This document shows, piece after piece, positions 1 through 11,723 of a DNA stretch of 37,087 nt. The first letter of the stretch is position 1. Each line of letters starts with the position of its first letter. A model generated the notes under the pieces. That model was not told the DNA's origin. It searched no databases and was given only the letters and a program-made list of their open reading frames with translations. The position numbers were made by a program, and so were the translations under genes. The DNA is from Burkholderiales bacterium (GTDB lineage Bacteria > Pseudomonadota > Gammaproteobacteria > Burkholderiales > Burkholderiaceae_F), in NCBI GenBank assembly GCA_900290295.1, contig OMSW01000290.1, positions 360-37,446 of the forward strand. The letters run 5' to 3'.

Positions 1-1101
1 GGTCACCGACGGCTCATACGAGGTCTTGAGCGCCTCCATGCGGCGCCGGACCTCGTAGAGCCGCTCAAGCGGGCTTGCGAAGCCGACCGGTAACTCGACG
101 GCTATGATTCCGAACCGGTTTCCCAACTCCAGGCCGCTGCCGGGGGGACGAAGATTTATGGGCACCAGCGCCCGTAGTTCGACGCCAGCGGTGTGGTCGC
201 CTTTTTCTTCCAGATATCCTTTGATGGCTCCGGCGACGGCCGCAAGCAGCATATCGTTCACCGAGCAGCCGAGCGCCCGGCTCACCGCCTTCACTTCGGG
301 CAGCGGGATCGGATCGGCCCAGGCCACCCGTTTGTCGCCAAGCGGCACCCCCTTGAGGCGGGTCGTGGTGTCCATGGGCATTAGTAACAGATAGGCGAGC
401 TCGGCCGCTACCCCCGTGCCTTGACGAAGGTAATCAAACGCCCGGGTCGGATGCGCCGCGACCTCGAGCGAGGCCTTCCAGACATCGTCGGACACCCGCA
501 ATCCGGTGCCGACCAGACGGCCCGCCATTCCGAACATGTCCTCCCATGCGACGCCGGCGCCCGGCTCTTTGTGGACGTTGTCCTTGCGCCTCGCGATGGG
601 CGCATCGGGCCGGTCGTCGGTCAGTGACAGCAAGACGTTGACGAGCGCGATGCCATCCGCGATGGCGTGATGGATCCGCATGACCACGGCGGCGCCGCCC
701 TCGTAATCCTCGACGATATGGTATTCCCAGAGCGGGTGCGCGCGGTCGAGCGACCGCCCCGCAAGCTCGGCCACGAAGCGCTGGAGCTCGGGCTTGCTGG
801 CGGCGCCCGGGAGGCGCGCGCGCTTAATGTGGTGCGTGAGGTCGAAATGCGGATCGTCGCACCACCAGAAACTGCCGGCGCGGGTCTCAACCCGCTGTCG
901 GAACCGGGAAAACGTGAGAATCCGCGTGGCGATCGTAGCTTCAAGCCGCTTGATGTCCACCGGCCCAGCAAGGGTCAGCACGCCGACGATAATCATCAGA
1001 TTGGCCGGTCGATCCATGCGCAGCCATGTGATATCGACCGGGTCCATGGGTTCGCTGTGTGACGTTTTCCGCGCTCTTGAGTCCGCGACTGGCTTCGTCA
1101 T
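1..1101 (-). CDS. Wax ester synthase/diacylglycerol acyltransferase (WS/DGAT) family, 3' end truncated by window edge
   Basis: Manual minus-strand translation from ATG at 1101: MTKPVADSRARKTSHSEPMDPVDITWLRMDRPANLMIIVGVLTL... with the HHxxxDG catalytic motif (MRIHHAIADGIALVNVLLSL, ~645-680). Open to the window edge, so missing from the ORF track. Confidence 0.9.
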   Translation of the reverse strand, partial: MTKPVADSRARKTSHSEPMDPVDITWLRMDRPANLMIIVGVLTLAGPVDIKRLEATIATRILTFSRFRQRVETRAGSFWWCDDPHFDLTHHIKRARLPGAASKPELQRFVAELAGRSLDRAHPLWEYHIVEDYEGGAAVVMRIHHAIADGIALVNVLLSLTDDRPDAPIARRKDNVHKEPGAGVAWEDMFGMAGRLVGTGLRVSDDVWKASLEVAAHPTRAFDYLRQGTGVAAELAYLLLMPMDTTTRLKGVPLGDKRVAWADPIPLPEVKAVSRALGCSVNDMLLAAVAGAIKGYLEEKGDHTAGVELRALVPINLRPPGSGLELGNRFGIIAVELPVGFASPLERLYEVRRRMEALKTSYEPSVT

Positions 1102-1537
1102 AGGGGGATCGTCCTTTTTGTTCAGACCGTTACGGCCGGCGGCGAAATTCATCGATCGATCAGCACCTCGCCCCGGTTAACGCTGTCGATGCCAGCAAGA
1201 CTCCCGATTCGTGTCACGCAACGGATTCTTGGGCCAAGGCGCAGCAATTTGCATGAAACCCTCGCCGACCCCATCATAGCGGTTGCAACGCGCGGCGTAC
1301 GTCTCAAAGCGCGCCGTACGCTTGCCATGGAACACGCGGCCGCTTGACTTGGTGTGATCGCCCGCCGACGGCGCAGCTCCCGAACCTTGCAATCAACGCA
1401 CCGGACGATCCGTGGATTTCGGGCGATGTGATGGTTCCCGGGTTGGAACTTGGCGTTTCGGCGCCGCGCTCGGATCGGACACAGGGGCGTGGCGCTCGGG
1501 TAGCGGCGGCATTTGCGCTTGGCGCGGGTGGACCTTC

Positions 1538-2245
1538 ATGAAAGACCGAGAGGACGTAGTCGAGCGACTGACGCAACAGCTCGACCGCGCCGCAGCGCTT
1601 CGTGCCGCTGCCGGAGGCGACCCCAAGCTCGAAGCGGCCCGAGAGCGCCTGCGCGCCTGGCAGGCTGCGCGGCTCGCCCGCACCCATGCCGACCTGCTCG
1701 CAAGTCCGCGCATGGGGCTCGCTGCCACTTTCTTTCTGACCGATCTCTACGGCGCCGAGGACCTCACCAAGCTCGACGCCAATGTCAGGCGGGTCGTGCC
1801 GGCGATGACGCGGCTGCTGCCCGCCGCCGGTCTCGAGACCGTGGCGGAGGCCATCGAGTTGGAGACCCTGTCCGAAGATCTCGATTTCGCAATGGCGACG
1901 GCACTCGGGGCAAAGTCCGGCAAGCTCACGGCGGCGAGCTACGCGGCCGCGTATCGCGCCGTCGACCGCCGCGCCGATCGCGAGCGGCAGATTCATATCA
2001 TCGAGGGTCTCGGTGCGTCGCTCGATCGCCTCGTCCTCCAACCGTTCGCCGGGACGACCCTAGCGATGATGCACTGGCCAGCGCACCTTGCCGGCCTCGG
2101 CGTACTCCAGGACTTCCTGCAACGCGGTTACACGGCCTTCGTCAAGATGGGTGGCGCCACCGATTTCCTGGACTTGGTTGTCGGCCGGGAACGCAAGCTG
2201 CTCAAGGCCCTGTTTGCCGGCGACGACAGCCTGCTCGGCGGCTGA
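1538..2245 (+). CDS. Conserved hypothetical protein (contains FFLTDLYG motif)
   Basis: ORF 1412..2245, more likely starting at ATG 1538 (MKDREDVVERLTQQLDRAAALR...). Acidic, helix-rich, coding-like composition; no function recognised. Confidence 0.7.
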   Translation: MKDREDVVERLTQQLDRAAALRAAAGGDPKLEAARERLRAWQAARLARTHADLLASPRMGLAATFFLTDLYGAEDLTKLDANVRRVVPAMTRLLPAAGLETVAEAIELETLSEDLDFAMATALGAKSGKLTAASYAAAYRAVDRRADRERQIHIIEGLGASLDRLVLQPFAGTTLAMMHWPAHLAGLGVLQDFLQRGYTAFVKMGGATDFLDLVVGRERKLLKALFAGDDSLLGG

Positions 2246-2564
2246 CAACGCAGCGCAGGCGCCGCCCGGCTTGGTTGCCTGGCCGGGGCAGGTGCCTCAT
2301 TGCGGGCCATCGAGACGGCAAAGTGCGTATCTGGGATGGCCTGCGCAGGCAGTTTGCGCGAGAAATTCCGGGGGCGAAGCATTTCCTACCGTTCTATGTG
2401 TGTCACGCAATAGTGGCCAATTCGCAATGGGTGACGCCACCTGGGCGTTCAACTGCCCGCAATCGATACGAGGGGACGCGCCTTGGGTCGATTCGATCCT
2501 GCCCACGCTTGACGGACGTTCTCCCGCGGGCGTTCTGGCCAGGCGCGTGTTTCGGCAATTGCAT

Positions 2565-4478
2565 TCACGGCTGCGGCGTCGGCACGTCCGGCGACGCTGT
2601 GCGCGCCAGCGCGCGCAGCAATTCTCCCAGCGACCAGGCCTGAAATGGGCAGCCGCGCGGCGCATGCGGCGGGTCGCCGTCGGCTATTTCGCAAACGTGG
2701 CCGAGTCCAGCAACGCGCAAGTGATCGAGCAGCGGCGCGAGAAACCTGTGGCGCGCCTCGGCGCGGCGCGCGCGGTCGTCGCCGTTGACGATGAGCCATG
2801 CGTCGACGAACGGACCGATAAGCCAGGGCCAGACCGTGCCTTGATGGTAGGCAGCGTCACGTTCGGCGATCCCACCTTCATAGCGTGGACGATACGCCGG
2901 ATCATTGGGCGCCAACGAGCGCAGGCCCATCGGCGTCAACAGTTCGCGTTCGACGGTTTTCACGACGGCGGCCGCGATGCTGCCCGATACGATCGGAAAG
3001 GGCAGGCCGCCTACGGCCAGGATCTGATTCGGGCGGACGCTTGCATCGAGGCGGCCGGCAACGTGGTCGACATCGACGACGTCGTAGAGGCACATTGCTC
3101 TCTCGTTCCAGTAGCGCTTTTCGAAGGCCGCACATGCCCGATCGGCCGTCTTAAAAAAATGCGGGCCCGCGCAGCGCAGCGCGTTAATCCACAATGCCTG
3201 AACCTCCACCGGCTTGCCGATACGCGGCGTGATGACGCGGTTGCCAACCTTGGCGTCCATCCACGTAAGCTGCGACCCCGGTACTCCGCACGCGAGCAAG
3301 CCATCGACGTCCATGCGTATGCCGAAGCGAGTCCCCGCCGCATAGCTTTCGAGTATCGCCGTCGCAGCGCCGAGAAGTCGTTCGCGAAATTCGGGCGGGG
3401 GCCGCGCCATAGTAAGGTATTCATACACGACGACCACAAACCAGAGCGAGGCGTCGACCGAATTGAACTCTGGCGTCTCCCCATTATCGGGAAAGCGATT
3501 CGGCACCATCCCCTGGGAGACCGTACCGGCCCAGGTTTCCAATATCGACGCTGCGATATCGAAGCAGCGGCGTCCGAGGACAAGACCGCGCATTGCAATG
3601 AAGGTATCGCGCCCCCAGTCCGTGAACCACGGATAGCCGGCAATGATGGAATGCCCCGTGCCACGACGAATGATGTAGGCCTCCGCCGCCCGGTCGAGCG
3701 GTGCAAGCGCCTTGCGTCGCCGCGCCTCACGAGCGCGGATCTGCGCCGCAATCGCCACTGCATTGCCCCCCGCGTTGTCCGCGGCCCGCAGCACGAGCAC
3801 TGCATCGGTTTTGTCGAGGGAGAAGCGAAATGTCCCGGGAGCAGCCAGATCTTCGATGCACTCCAGTCCGCGTTCGGCTTCCTCGCGATAAAGAAAATTT
3901 CGATACCACGTGGGCTCCTGCGTATAGTGCCCGTTTGTTAGAGCGGCGACGCCGGGAAGACCGGCATAGGGCCGCCACGTCGCGTTTCCATCGACGATCT
4001 GTGCCGTGAAGTCGAACGCCGGATTCTCCTTTGTCAGCGCGTGGAAGCTGCGCCCGGAGAGCAGCGGCCGCACGGAAAGTGTCGTGGCGCAAGCGTCTCC
4101 GGTCATTCGCCACGTGAGCAGCACTGTGCCGTCGGAGCGATCGACGACGATCTCATGAACGATGTAAACGCCGCTCGCGACGCAAAACGTCCATTGTGGC
4201 CAGGGATCGCGGGCGAAGTCGACGAGCCCGTCGATGCCGCGCGGATAGATGACATCGGGCGCGTATCGGTGCGTGCTAAGTGGAACCCTGTCGAGCCCGA
4301 TCTCGATCCACGATTCCACACCGTTCACCAATGCCACTCGGTCAGCAGGCGGGTGCCGGGGGGCCAGCAGCAGGGCGTGATAGCGCCGGGTGCGGATGCC
4401 GCCGACCGTGCCGGAGGCAAACCCGCCCAGCTCGTCGCTCTCAAGCCATTCGGCATCCTCGGGGGCACGCTCGTTCAC
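2565..4478 (-). CDS. Amylo-alpha-1,6-glucosidase / glycogen debranching enzyme (GDE) family
   Basis: 637 aa; N-terminal [31 protein letters not shown] and [22 protein letters not shown] typical of the bacterial GDE family. Confidence 0.9.
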   Translation of the reverse strand: MNERAPEDAEWLESDELGGFASGTVGGIRTRRYHALLLAPRHPPADRVALVNGVESWIEIGLDRVPLSTHRYAPDVIYPRGIDGLVDFARDPWPQWTFCVASGVYIVHEIVVDRSDGTVLLTWRMTGDACATTLSVRPLLSGRSFHALTKENPAFDFTAQIVDGNATWRPYAGLPGVAALTNGHYTQEPTWYRNFLYREEAERGLECIEDLAAPGTFRFSLDKTDAVLVLRAADNAGGNAVAIAAQIRAREARRRKALAPLDRAAEAYIIRRGTGHSIIAGYPWFTDWGRDTFIAMRGLVLGRRCFDIAASILETWAGTVSQGMVPNRFPDNGETPEFNSVDASLWFVVVVYEYLTMARPPPEFRERLLGAATAILESYAAGTRFGIRMDVDGLLACGVPGSQLTWMDAKVGNRVITPRIGKPVEVQALWINALRCAGPHFFKTADRACAAFEKRYWNERAMCLYDVVDVDHVAGRLDASVRPNQILAVGGLPFPIVSGSIAAAVVKTVERELLTPMGLRSLAPNDPAYRPRYEGGIAERDAAYHQGTVWPWLIGPFVDAWLIVNGDDRARRAEARHRFLAPLLDHLRVAGLGHVCEIADGDPPHAPRGCPFQAWSLGELLRALARTASPDVPTPQP

Positions 4479-7267
4479 GGATCCGGCTCTTTGAGGAACA
4501 ACTCGCCACCGTCGACCAGACTGGGCGGCTTACCTTGCAGGGCGTATTCCCCGTATTGTTGAATGAGCTTGGCGACGACCCCGGTCCAGCCAGTCTGATG
4601 GCTGGCCCCGAGCCCCGCGCCGTTCTCGCCATGGAAGTACTCGTAGAACAGGATGAGGTCGCGCCAGTGGGGGTCGGTCTGGAACTTCTCGCGGTTGCCA
4701 TACACCGGCCGGCGTCCGGACTTGTCCTTCAGGAAAATACTGATTAGCCGGTACGACAAATCGGTTGTGACATCCCACAGCGTGGCTTGCGTTCCCGATC
4801 CCTGCGGCAACTGGACTTTGAGGGCGTCACCGAGGAAGTAATGGTGCTTCTGCAGCGCTTCGATCAACAGAAAATTCAAGGGAAACCAAACAGGTCCTCG
4901 CCAGTTGGAATTGCCGCCGAATAGCCCGCTCGTTGACTCTCCCGGTTCGTAATCGAGTATGAACTGATGCCCGTCAAGTTGCAGGACGAACGGCTGCGCG
5001 GCGTGGCGCTTCGACACCGATCGCACGCCGTAGGGGCTCAGCATCCCGTCGGGGTCGAGCACGTGCGCGAGGATGCGCTCGAGCTTGTGCGAATCCACGA
5101 GCGCAAGGCGGAAGCGGTCCTCGATCCCGACGTGGGTAACGTCCGCAAGGCCCTGCAGCAGATCCGGCCGATACTGGTTGAACCAGCGAACACGCCGACC
5201 AAAATCCGCAAAGCGCCGAATATTTGCGCGATCGCCGATCGCAATCGCCATAGCCGGTATCAGGCCGGCGATCGTCTGCGCCATGATCGGAATGGAGCGT
5301 CCATCCGGCAGTTTCAACTCATCGAAATAAAAGCCCTCGGCCTCGTGCCACAAACCGCCCCTGCGCCCGCCCATGCGATTGACCGCGGCGCCAATGTAGA
5401 CAAAGTGCTCGAAAAATTTGGTGGCGAGATCCTCGTAGACATGATCCTCCTCCGCCAGGGCGAGCGCTATGGTGAGAAGATTCAGGCAATACGTCGCCAT
5501 CCAGCTCGTCCCATCGGCCTGCTTGAGCTGGCCTCCGGATGGCAATCCCGACGAGCGATCCAGCACACCGATGTTGTCGAGTCCGAGGAAACCACCTTCA
5601 AAGATGTTGTTGCCTTCAGCGTCCTTGCGGTTGACCCACCAGGTGAAATTGATCACAAGCTTCTGAAAGATTCGCTCGAGAAACGCCCGGTCCTTCCGAC
5701 CGTACATCTTTTCCTCGATCTGAGCCACGCGAATCGCTGCCCAGGCGTGCACCGGCGGATTGACATCGCCGAACGCCCACTCGTACGCGGGGATCTGTCC
5801 GTTCGGATGCATATACCACTCGCGCGTCAACAGCAGCAGCTGCTCCTTCGCGAAATCCGGATCGATCATTGCGAACGTTACGACATGGAACGCCAGATCC
5901 CACGCCGCGAACCACGGGTACTCCCACTTATCCGGCATCGAGAGCACGTCACCCGCGGCCAGATGCCACCAGCCATGATTGCGTCCGCGCTTGCGCGCCT
6001 CCGGCGGTTTCGGCCCGGCCGGATCGCCACTAAGCCATCGAACGACCATGTAGCGGTAGTATTGCTTCGACCACAGCATTCCAGCGAACGCCTGCCGCTG
6101 GATGTTGCGCATGTCGTCGGGAAGCGCGAACGGCGTGATCCGGGCATAGAATTCGTCGGCCTCGCGTCGTCGCAGCTCGAGCGTGGAATCGAACTCGCCT
6201 GCGGCCGGCGCAGCCGGATCCGCAGCGGTGCAAAGGCGCAGCCGGATGACGGTGCTCTCGCCGCCCGCAATCGCACGCACGTAATGCGCCGCGGCCTTGG
6301 TCCCGCTTTGCCCGGGGCGTACGGCGTCAGGACGCCCATCGACGACATGTGAATGAAACGCGTCCTTCACGAACGGCGATGCGTTCGGAACACCAAAGAG
6401 GCGCTCGTAATTGGTTTCATTTTCCGTGAACAGCAGCTCGTCCGGCACCTCGCCGTGGAGCCAGTACGGCTCGAGCAGTCGATGCGCTGTCTTGAGCACG
6501 AAACGCTCGCCATCGACGCGTGCCACGTCGATATGCGGCTTAGGCCGATCCAGGTACCACGACCAGTCATTCTTGAACCAAAGCGTCGGCAACAGATGCA
6601 ATGTCGCGACCTCGGGCCCCCGGTTGACGGCGGTTATCCGGATTAGGACGTCATCGGGCGCGGCCTTTGCATACTCGACGAACACGTCGAAATATCGGTC
6701 ATCGTCGAAAATGCCCGTATCAAGCAACTCGTACTCCGGCGCCTGTCGGCCACGTCGGCGATTCTCGGCCTCCAGCTGGGCGTAGGGAAATGCCCGCTGC
6801 GGATACTTGTAAAGGAGTTTCATGTACGCGTGGCTGGGTACGTTGTCCAGGTAAAAGTAGTACTCCTTGACGTCCTCGCCGTGGTTGCCCTCGTTGCCGC
6901 TAAGCCCGAACATCCGTTCCTTGAGAATCGGATCGGCGCCGTTCCACAGCGCGAGCGCGAAGCAAAGCAGCTGGCGGTCGTCGCAGATGCCGGCAATGCC
7001 GTCCTCGCCCCAGCGATAGGCGCGCGAGCGCGCGCTGTCGTGCGGAAGATATTCCCAAGCGGTGCCGTCGGCGCTGTAATCCTCGCGCACGGTTCCCCAC
7101 TGCCGTTCGCTTAGGTACGGACCCCAACGGCGCCACGCTTGCGTGCCCGCGCGGGACGCCGCAAGCCGTTTTTCTTCTTCAGTCACATCCGCACCCCGTC
7201 GCCACAGCGTCGCGGCAACAGTCGTTGAGAAGTTCGCGTTGCCTGGATCTCGACGTTCTCCGGCCAA
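4475..7267 (-). CDS. Glucosidase, GH63 / MGH1-like (alpha/alpha)6-barrel glycoside hydrolase
   Basis: ~900 aa; [63 protein letters not shown] is characteristic of the family. Start may be GTG 7186 (VTEEEKRL). Stop overlaps the next gene's ATG (4475-4478). Confidence 0.88.
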   Translation of the reverse strand: MAGERRDPGNANFSTTVAATLWRRGADVTEEEKRLAASRAGTQAWRRWGPYLSERQWGTVREDYSADGTAWEYLPHDSARSRAYRWGEDGIAGICDDRQLLCFALALWNGADPILKERMFGLSGNEGNHGEDVKEYYFYLDNVPSHAYMKLLYKYPQRAFPYAQLEAENRRRGRQAPEYELLDTGIFDDDRYFDVFVEYAKAAPDDVLIRITAVNRGPEVATLHLLPTLWFKNDWSWYLDRPKPHIDVARVDGERFVLKTAHRLLEPYWLHGEVPDELLFTENETNYERLFGVPNASPFVKDAFHSHVVDGRPDAVRPGQSGTKAAAHYVRAIAGGESTVIRLRLCTAADPAAPAAGEFDSTLELRRREADEFYARITPFALPDDMRNIQRQAFAGMLWSKQYYRYMVVRWLSGDPAGPKPPEARKRGRNHGWWHLAAGDVLSMPDKWEYPWFAAWDLAFHVVTFAMIDPDFAKEQLLLLTREWYMHPNGQIPAYEWAFGDVNPPVHAWAAIRVAQIEEKMYGRKDRAFLERIFQKLVINFTWWVNRKDAEGNNIFEGGFLGLDNIGVLDRSSGLPSGGQLKQADGTSWMATYCLNLLTIALALAEEDHVYEDLATKFFEHFVYIGAAVNRMGGRRGGLWHEAEGFYFDELKLPDGRSIPIMAQTIAGLIPAMAIAIGDRANIRRFADFGRRVRWFNQYRPDLLQGLADVTHVGIEDRFRLALVDSHKLERILAHVLDPDGMLSPYGVRSVSKRHAAQPFVLQLDGHQFILDYEPGESTSGLFGGNSNWRGPVWFPLNFLLIEALQKHHYFLGDALKVQLPQGSGTQATLWDVTTDLSYRLISIFLKDKSGRRPVYGNREKFQTDPHWRDLILFYEYFHGENGAGLGASHQTGWTGVVAKLIQQYGEYALQGKPPSLVDGGELFLKEPDP

Positions 7268-7551
7268 ATTTTGACACTGCTGTCGGGGTCGCCGTGCCGG
7301 TCAACGCGTCACCCATACAGGGTATAGCATCGTATTGCCCTTGTACGCGCCAATGACAATGCAAGACGATACTGCATCGGCAGCGCGGATCTGCGGCGTG
7401 GCCGGCGTATGATTTAAAAGAAGTCAACAATCGAGCGACGCATTGAAAATCGGGACTGATTGAAGCGCAATGTGACCAACGCTTCAGCGGGCGCCAACCT
7501 TGGTGTGCCGCCGTCCATTCACGCCGTACTGGCAATTTCGTAGGCCGCGCG

Positions 7552-8637
7552 ATGAAAGCGACGCAAAAACTCCACGAGTTAGGCCAGAGCATCTGGCTCG
7601 ACAACATTACCCGTGACCTGCTGACAACTGGAACGCTCAAGCGCTACATTGACGAGATGTCGGTTACCGGGCTCACTTCGAATCCCACAATTTTCGACAG
7701 TGCGCTCAAGAGCGGCGCCGCCTACGATGCGGCCATTCGTGATAAGAGGCGACGGGCCCGGTCACACGAGGAGCTGTTTTTCGATCTGGCGCTGGAGGAC
7801 ATCACGCGGGCCGCGGACCTGTTGCGTGCGACCTATGAGCGGACTTGCGGCGTCGACGGGTTCGTGTCGCTCGAGGTCTCGCCGCTGCTTGCGCATGATG
7901 CCAAGGCCACGCTTGCCCAGGCCAAGGAACTAGCCGCGCGCGCTGGGCGGCCGAACCTGTTGATCAAGATTCCGGGAACTGTCGAAGGTCTTCGGGCAAT
8001 CGAGGAGGCAATCTTTGCCGGTGTTTCGATAAATGTGACGCTGCTGTTTTCGCCTGAGCAATATATTGCGGCGGCGGAGGCTTATCTGCGCGGCATCGAG
8101 CGCCGCATTGCCGAAGGGCTTGCGCCGAGCGTCACCTCGGTCGCGTCGCTTTTCGTCAGCCGGTGGGACGTCGCCGTGATGGGCAAGGTGCCCGATTCGC
8201 TGATCAACCAGCTCGGCATCGCCGTGGCGCGGCGTACGTACAAGGCATACTGTGACCTGATCGCTACGCCGCGCTACCTGCGCGCGATGAATGCGGGCGC
8301 ACGGCCGCAGCGCCTGCTGCTGGCAAGCACGGGAACGAAGGATCCGAAGGCGTCCGATATCCTGTACGTCAAGGCACTGGCGGCACCGCAAACGGTCAAC
8401 ACCATGCCCGAAGGCACGTTGAGAGCCTTTGCCGACCACGGCGAAGTGGGGGAACCAATGCCAGCGGACGGCGGAGACTGCGAAGCGGTGCTTGGCCGGT
8501 TCGAGAACGCCGGGATCGATGTCGACGCGCTCGCCGTGAGGCTGCAGGACGAAGGGGCAGATGCGTTCGTCAAATCGTGGAACGATTTGTTGGCCGTAAC
8601 GGCCTCGAAGAGCGCCGCGCTGGAGAAAACGGGTTGA
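7552..8637 (+). CDS. tal: Transaldolase
   Basis: MKATQKLHELGQSIWLDNITRDLLTTGTLKRYIDEMSVTGLTSNPTIFDSAL; NLLIKIPGTVEGLRAIEEAIFAGVSINVTLLFSPEQY. Confidence 0.95.
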   Translation: MKATQKLHELGQSIWLDNITRDLLTTGTLKRYIDEMSVTGLTSNPTIFDSALKSGAAYDAAIRDKRRRARSHEELFFDLALEDITRAADLLRATYERTCGVDGFVSLEVSPLLAHDAKATLAQAKELAARAGRPNLLIKIPGTVEGLRAIEEAIFAGVSINVTLLFSPEQYIAAAEAYLRGIERRIAEGLAPSVTSVASLFVSRWDVAVMGKVPDSLINQLGIAVARRTYKAYCDLIATPRYLRAMNAGARPQRLLLASTGTKDPKASDILYVKALAAPQTVNTMPEGTLRAFADHGEVGEPMPADGGDCEAVLGRFENAGIDVDALAVRLQDEGADAFVKSWNDLLAVTASKSAALEKTG

Positions 8638-8712
8638 TTCGCGCGGCAAGGAAGCGGCGTACGCCCACGACAGGAGAGCGACTTCTTGCCAAGGAACGAC
8701 ACTAGGCCCTCT

Positions 8713-9411
8713 ATGAAAGTGCTCGTCGTTGATGTTGGCGGTACCCACGTCAAGATCCTCGCAACGGGACGGCGTGCCAAGCGGGAATTTCTCTCCGGTC
8801 CCTCGCTTACCGCGGAACAAATGGTCGCCGGCGTCAAGAAGCTCGCGCGAGGTTGGACGTGTGACGTCGTGAGCGTCGGGTACCCCGGACCGGTACTGCG
8901 CAATCGCCCGGTCGCTGAGCCGCACAATCTGGCGGCCGGGTGGGTCGGGTTCGACTACGCCGGTGCATTCGGACGGCCGGTCAAAATGATCAACGACGCG
9001 GCGATGCAGGCGCTCGGCAGCTATCGGGGTGGCAACATGCTCTTTCTGGGGCTTGGAACGGGCCTGGGCTCGGCGCTTATTGTCGGCGGCATCGTTGAAC
9101 CGATGGAACTCAGCCACCTCCCATATCGAAAAAAGACCTACGAGGACTACGTCGGGCTGCGGGGCCTTACCAAGCTGGGCAAGAAGAAGTGGCGCGAGTG
9201 TGTAAACGACGTCGTTGTTCGCCTGCGCGTGGCTCTGGAGCCGGATGAGGTCGTGATCGGGGGAGGCAACGCGGCGCTACTTGGCGATTTGCCTCCGGAT
9301 TGCCGGCTGGTTGACAACTCGAGCGCCTTTCTCGGTGGCTTCCGGATTTGGGAGAACCCCCACGCCGAGGTGGCTTGCAATTGCAATGGGAGGAGTCCGT
9401 CATGCAGTTAG
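8713..9411 (+). CDS. ROK-family kinase, polyphosphate glucokinase-like
   Basis: MKVLVVDVGGTHVKILATG (ATPase fold phosphate-1), NDAAMQALGSYRGGNMLFLGLGTGLGSALIVGGIVEPMELSHLPYRKKTYEDYVG resembles PPGK-type ROK kinases; no Cys-rich zinc motif seen. Confidence 0.85.
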   Translation: MKVLVVDVGGTHVKILATGRRAKREFLSGPSLTAEQMVAGVKKLARGWTCDVVSVGYPGPVLRNRPVAEPHNLAAGWVGFDYAGAFGRPVKMINDAAMQALGSYRGGNMLFLGLGTGLGSALIVGGIVEPMELSHLPYRKKTYEDYVGLRGLTKLGKKKWRECVNDVVVRLRVALEPDEVVIGGGNAALLGDLPPDCRLVDNSSAFLGGFRIWENPHAEVACNCNGRSPSCS

Positions 9412-10316
9412 GAATGATCGGCCTTGGCCGAATGGGCGCGAACATGGTGCGAAGGCTCATGCGGGGCGGGCATCATTGCGTCGTCTTTGATATGTCGCCC
9501 AAGGCTGTGGCAGAGCTCGCGCGGGAAAACGCCGTCGGCACCGCGTCGCTTGGGGAATTCGCCGCGAAGCTCGTGAGGCCGCGTGTTGTCTGGCTGATGG
9601 TGCCAGCGGCCGTGGTCGACAAGACGATTGCCGACCTTGTGCCACAACTGGACGCCGACGACGTTCTGATCGACGGCGGTAATTCGTATTACGTCGACGA
9701 CATCCGCCGCGCGAAGGAACTTGCGCCCAAAGGCATCCATTACGTCGACGTCGGGACGAGCGGCGGCGTCTGGGGGCTTGAGCGCGGCTATTGCATGATG
9801 ATCGGCGGCGAGACGGCAAGCGTCAGTCGTCTTAGCCCAATTTTTGAAACGCTTGTCAAGATGGTCCACAACGGCATCGAATACGGCATCATGGCTGCAT
9901 ACGCCGAGGGCCTGGGCGTATTGCGCGCGGCCAACGTCGGCAAACAGATGTCCGCCGCCGATTCCGAGACGACACCGCTGCGAGATCCTGAACACTACCA
10001 GTACGACTTGAACCTGCCGGAGATCACGGAAGTTTGGCGCCGTGGCAGCGTCATCACGTCGTGGTTGCTCGACCTCATCGCAACGGCGCTGCTCCAGGAT
10101 CCGGCACTCGCGCGGTTTTCCGGTCGCGTTTCCGATTCCGGCGAAGGCCGTTGGACGATCAAGGCCGGCATCGACGAGTGCGTCCCGACACCCGTACTCA
10201 CGACGGCGCTCTACGAACGATTCAGCTCGCGCGGTGAGGCCGATTTCCAGAACAAGTTGCTTTCCGCGATGCGCTACGAGTTCGGCGGCCACCTCGAGAA
10301 GCCCGCCGCCAAGTAG
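9402..10316 (+). CDS. gnd: 6-phosphogluconate dehydrogenase, decarboxylating (short ~300 aa GndA-type)
   Basis: [77 protein letters not shown]. Overlaps the ROK gene by 10 bp. Confidence 0.94.
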   Translation: MQLGMIGLGRMGANMVRRLMRGGHHCVVFDMSPKAVAELARENAVGTASLGEFAAKLVRPRVVWLMVPAAVVDKTIADLVPQLDADDVLIDGGNSYYVDDIRRAKELAPKGIHYVDVGTSGGVWGLERGYCMMIGGETASVSRLSPIFETLVKMVHNGIEYGIMAAYAEGLGVLRAANVGKQMSAADSETTPLRDPEHYQYDLNLPEITEVWRRGSVITSWLLDLIATALLQDPALARFSGRVSDSGEGRWTIKAGIDECVPTPVLTTALYERFSSRGEADFQNKLLSAMRYEFGGHLEKPAAK

Positions 10317-10338
10317 CCGTGCGCAAGGTGAACTCCCG

Positions 10339-11718
10339 ATGAGCGAACCGCATTCGGACGCGCTGGTTTTCTTCGGTGCTACCGGGGACCTCGCGTACAA
10401 GAAGATCTTCCCTTCGCTGCAGGCGATGGTCAAGCGCGGGCACCTCGACGTGCCGGTCATCGGCGTGGCCAAGGCCGGTTGGAACCTGGAACAATTAAAG
10501 GCCCGTGCCCGCGATAGCCTCGAGAAGCACGGTGGAGGGGTTGATCGCGCCGCCTTTGACAGGCTTTCGCAATTGTTGCGTTACGTCGACGGCGATTATT
10601 CCGATCCGACTACGTTTGGAGCGCTGCGCAAAGAGCTCGGCGCGGCCCAACGGCCGGCGCACTACCTCGCCATTCCGCCGGCGCTGTTCGGCACCGTGAT
10701 CGAGCAGCTCGCGCAGGCCGGTTGCACGCGCGGCGCGCGGGTCATCGTGGAAAAGCCCTTCGGGCACAGTCTCGAATCCGCACGCGCGTTGAACAAGATC
10801 CTGCTTGGTACGTTCGACGAACAGCGCATTTTTCGCATCGACCATTACCTCGGCAAGAGGCCGGTGCACAACCTGGTCTTTTTCCGCTTCACCAACGCGT
10901 TCCTGGAGCCGCTTTGGAGCAACAAATACGTGAAAAGCGTGCAGATCACAATGGCCGAGGACTTCGGCATTCAGGGGCGCGGCGCGTTCTATGACCAGAT
11001 GGGCACGATCCGCGACGTGATCCAGAACCATCTGTTCCAGGTGCTCGCCAACATCGCGATGGAGCCGCCCGCACGAATCGACAGCGAGTCGATGCGCGAC
11101 GAGAAAGTGAAAGTTCTCAAGTCCATTTTGCCGCTCGGCGCCAAGGATCTCGTTCGCGGGCAATTTGCCGGCTATCGCAAGGAGCCCGGCCTGGCGGCGG
11201 AATCGCAAATCGAAACCTTTGCCGCGCTACGCCTCGAAATAGATTCGTGGCGTTGGAGCGGCGTGCCGTTTTTCATTCGCTCCGGTAAGTGCCTGCCGGT
11301 GACCTGTACCGAGGTCGTGGTTCGTCTGCGCCATCCGCCGAAGATCTTTCCCGCGGTCTCCACGCCGCCGAACTATGTCCGCTTTCGCATCAATCCCGAC
11401 GTTGCAATCGCGTTGATCGCGACCGTCATGGATGCGTCCGACACGATGGTCGGCGAACCGATCGAACTGCTGGCGAGCCGGCATCCCGGTGCGGACGAGA
11501 TCAACGCCTACGAGCGGGTCCTTGGCGACGCGATGGCCGGTGACGCGATGCTTTTTGCGCGCGAAGACTACGTCGAGGAAGCCTGGCGCATCGTCGATCC
11601 GGTGCTGCAAGAGCGGACGCCCGTGTACGAATACGCGCCCGGCACGTGGGGTCCTCCTCAGGTCGAAACGGCGCTTGTGCCGCCCGGCGGTTGGCACAAT
11701 CCGAGCCTCGTGGAATAG
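10339..11718 (+). CDS. zwf: Glucose-6-phosphate 1-dehydrogenase
   Basis: [63 protein letters not shown] (active-site region). In-frame start 10339 inside ORF 10042..11718. Confidence 0.96.
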   Translation: MSEPHSDALVFFGATGDLAYKKIFPSLQAMVKRGHLDVPVIGVAKAGWNLEQLKARARDSLEKHGGGVDRAAFDRLSQLLRYVDGDYSDPTTFGALRKELGAAQRPAHYLAIPPALFGTVIEQLAQAGCTRGARVIVEKPFGHSLESARALNKILLGTFDEQRIFRIDHYLGKRPVHNLVFFRFTNAFLEPLWSNKYVKSVQITMAEDFGIQGRGAFYDQMGTIRDVIQNHLFQVLANIAMEPPARIDSESMRDEKVKVLKSILPLGAKDLVRGQFAGYRKEPGLAAESQIETFAALRLEIDSWRWSGVPFFIRSGKCLPVTCTEVVVRLRHPPKIFPAVSTPPNYVRFRINPDVAIALIATVMDASDTMVGEPIELLASRHPGADEINAYERVLGDAMAGDAMLFAREDYVEEAWRIVDPVLQERTPVYEYAPGTWGPPQVETALVPPGGWHNPSLVE

Positions 11719-11723
11719 CGAAG

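Noticed and set aside
2339-2350. 12-bp palindrome GCCTGCGCAGGC between convergent genes
   Set aside because: No loop and no T tract, so not a convincing terminator; likely chance in GC-rich DNA.
2088-3941. 617-aa + strand ORF
   Set aside because: Antisense to the clearly homologous GDE-family gene; GC-rich shadow ORF with Arg/Ala/Pro-rich low-similarity translation.
4967-6352. 461-aa + strand ORF
   Set aside because: Antisense to the GH63-like gene, no recognisable motifs.
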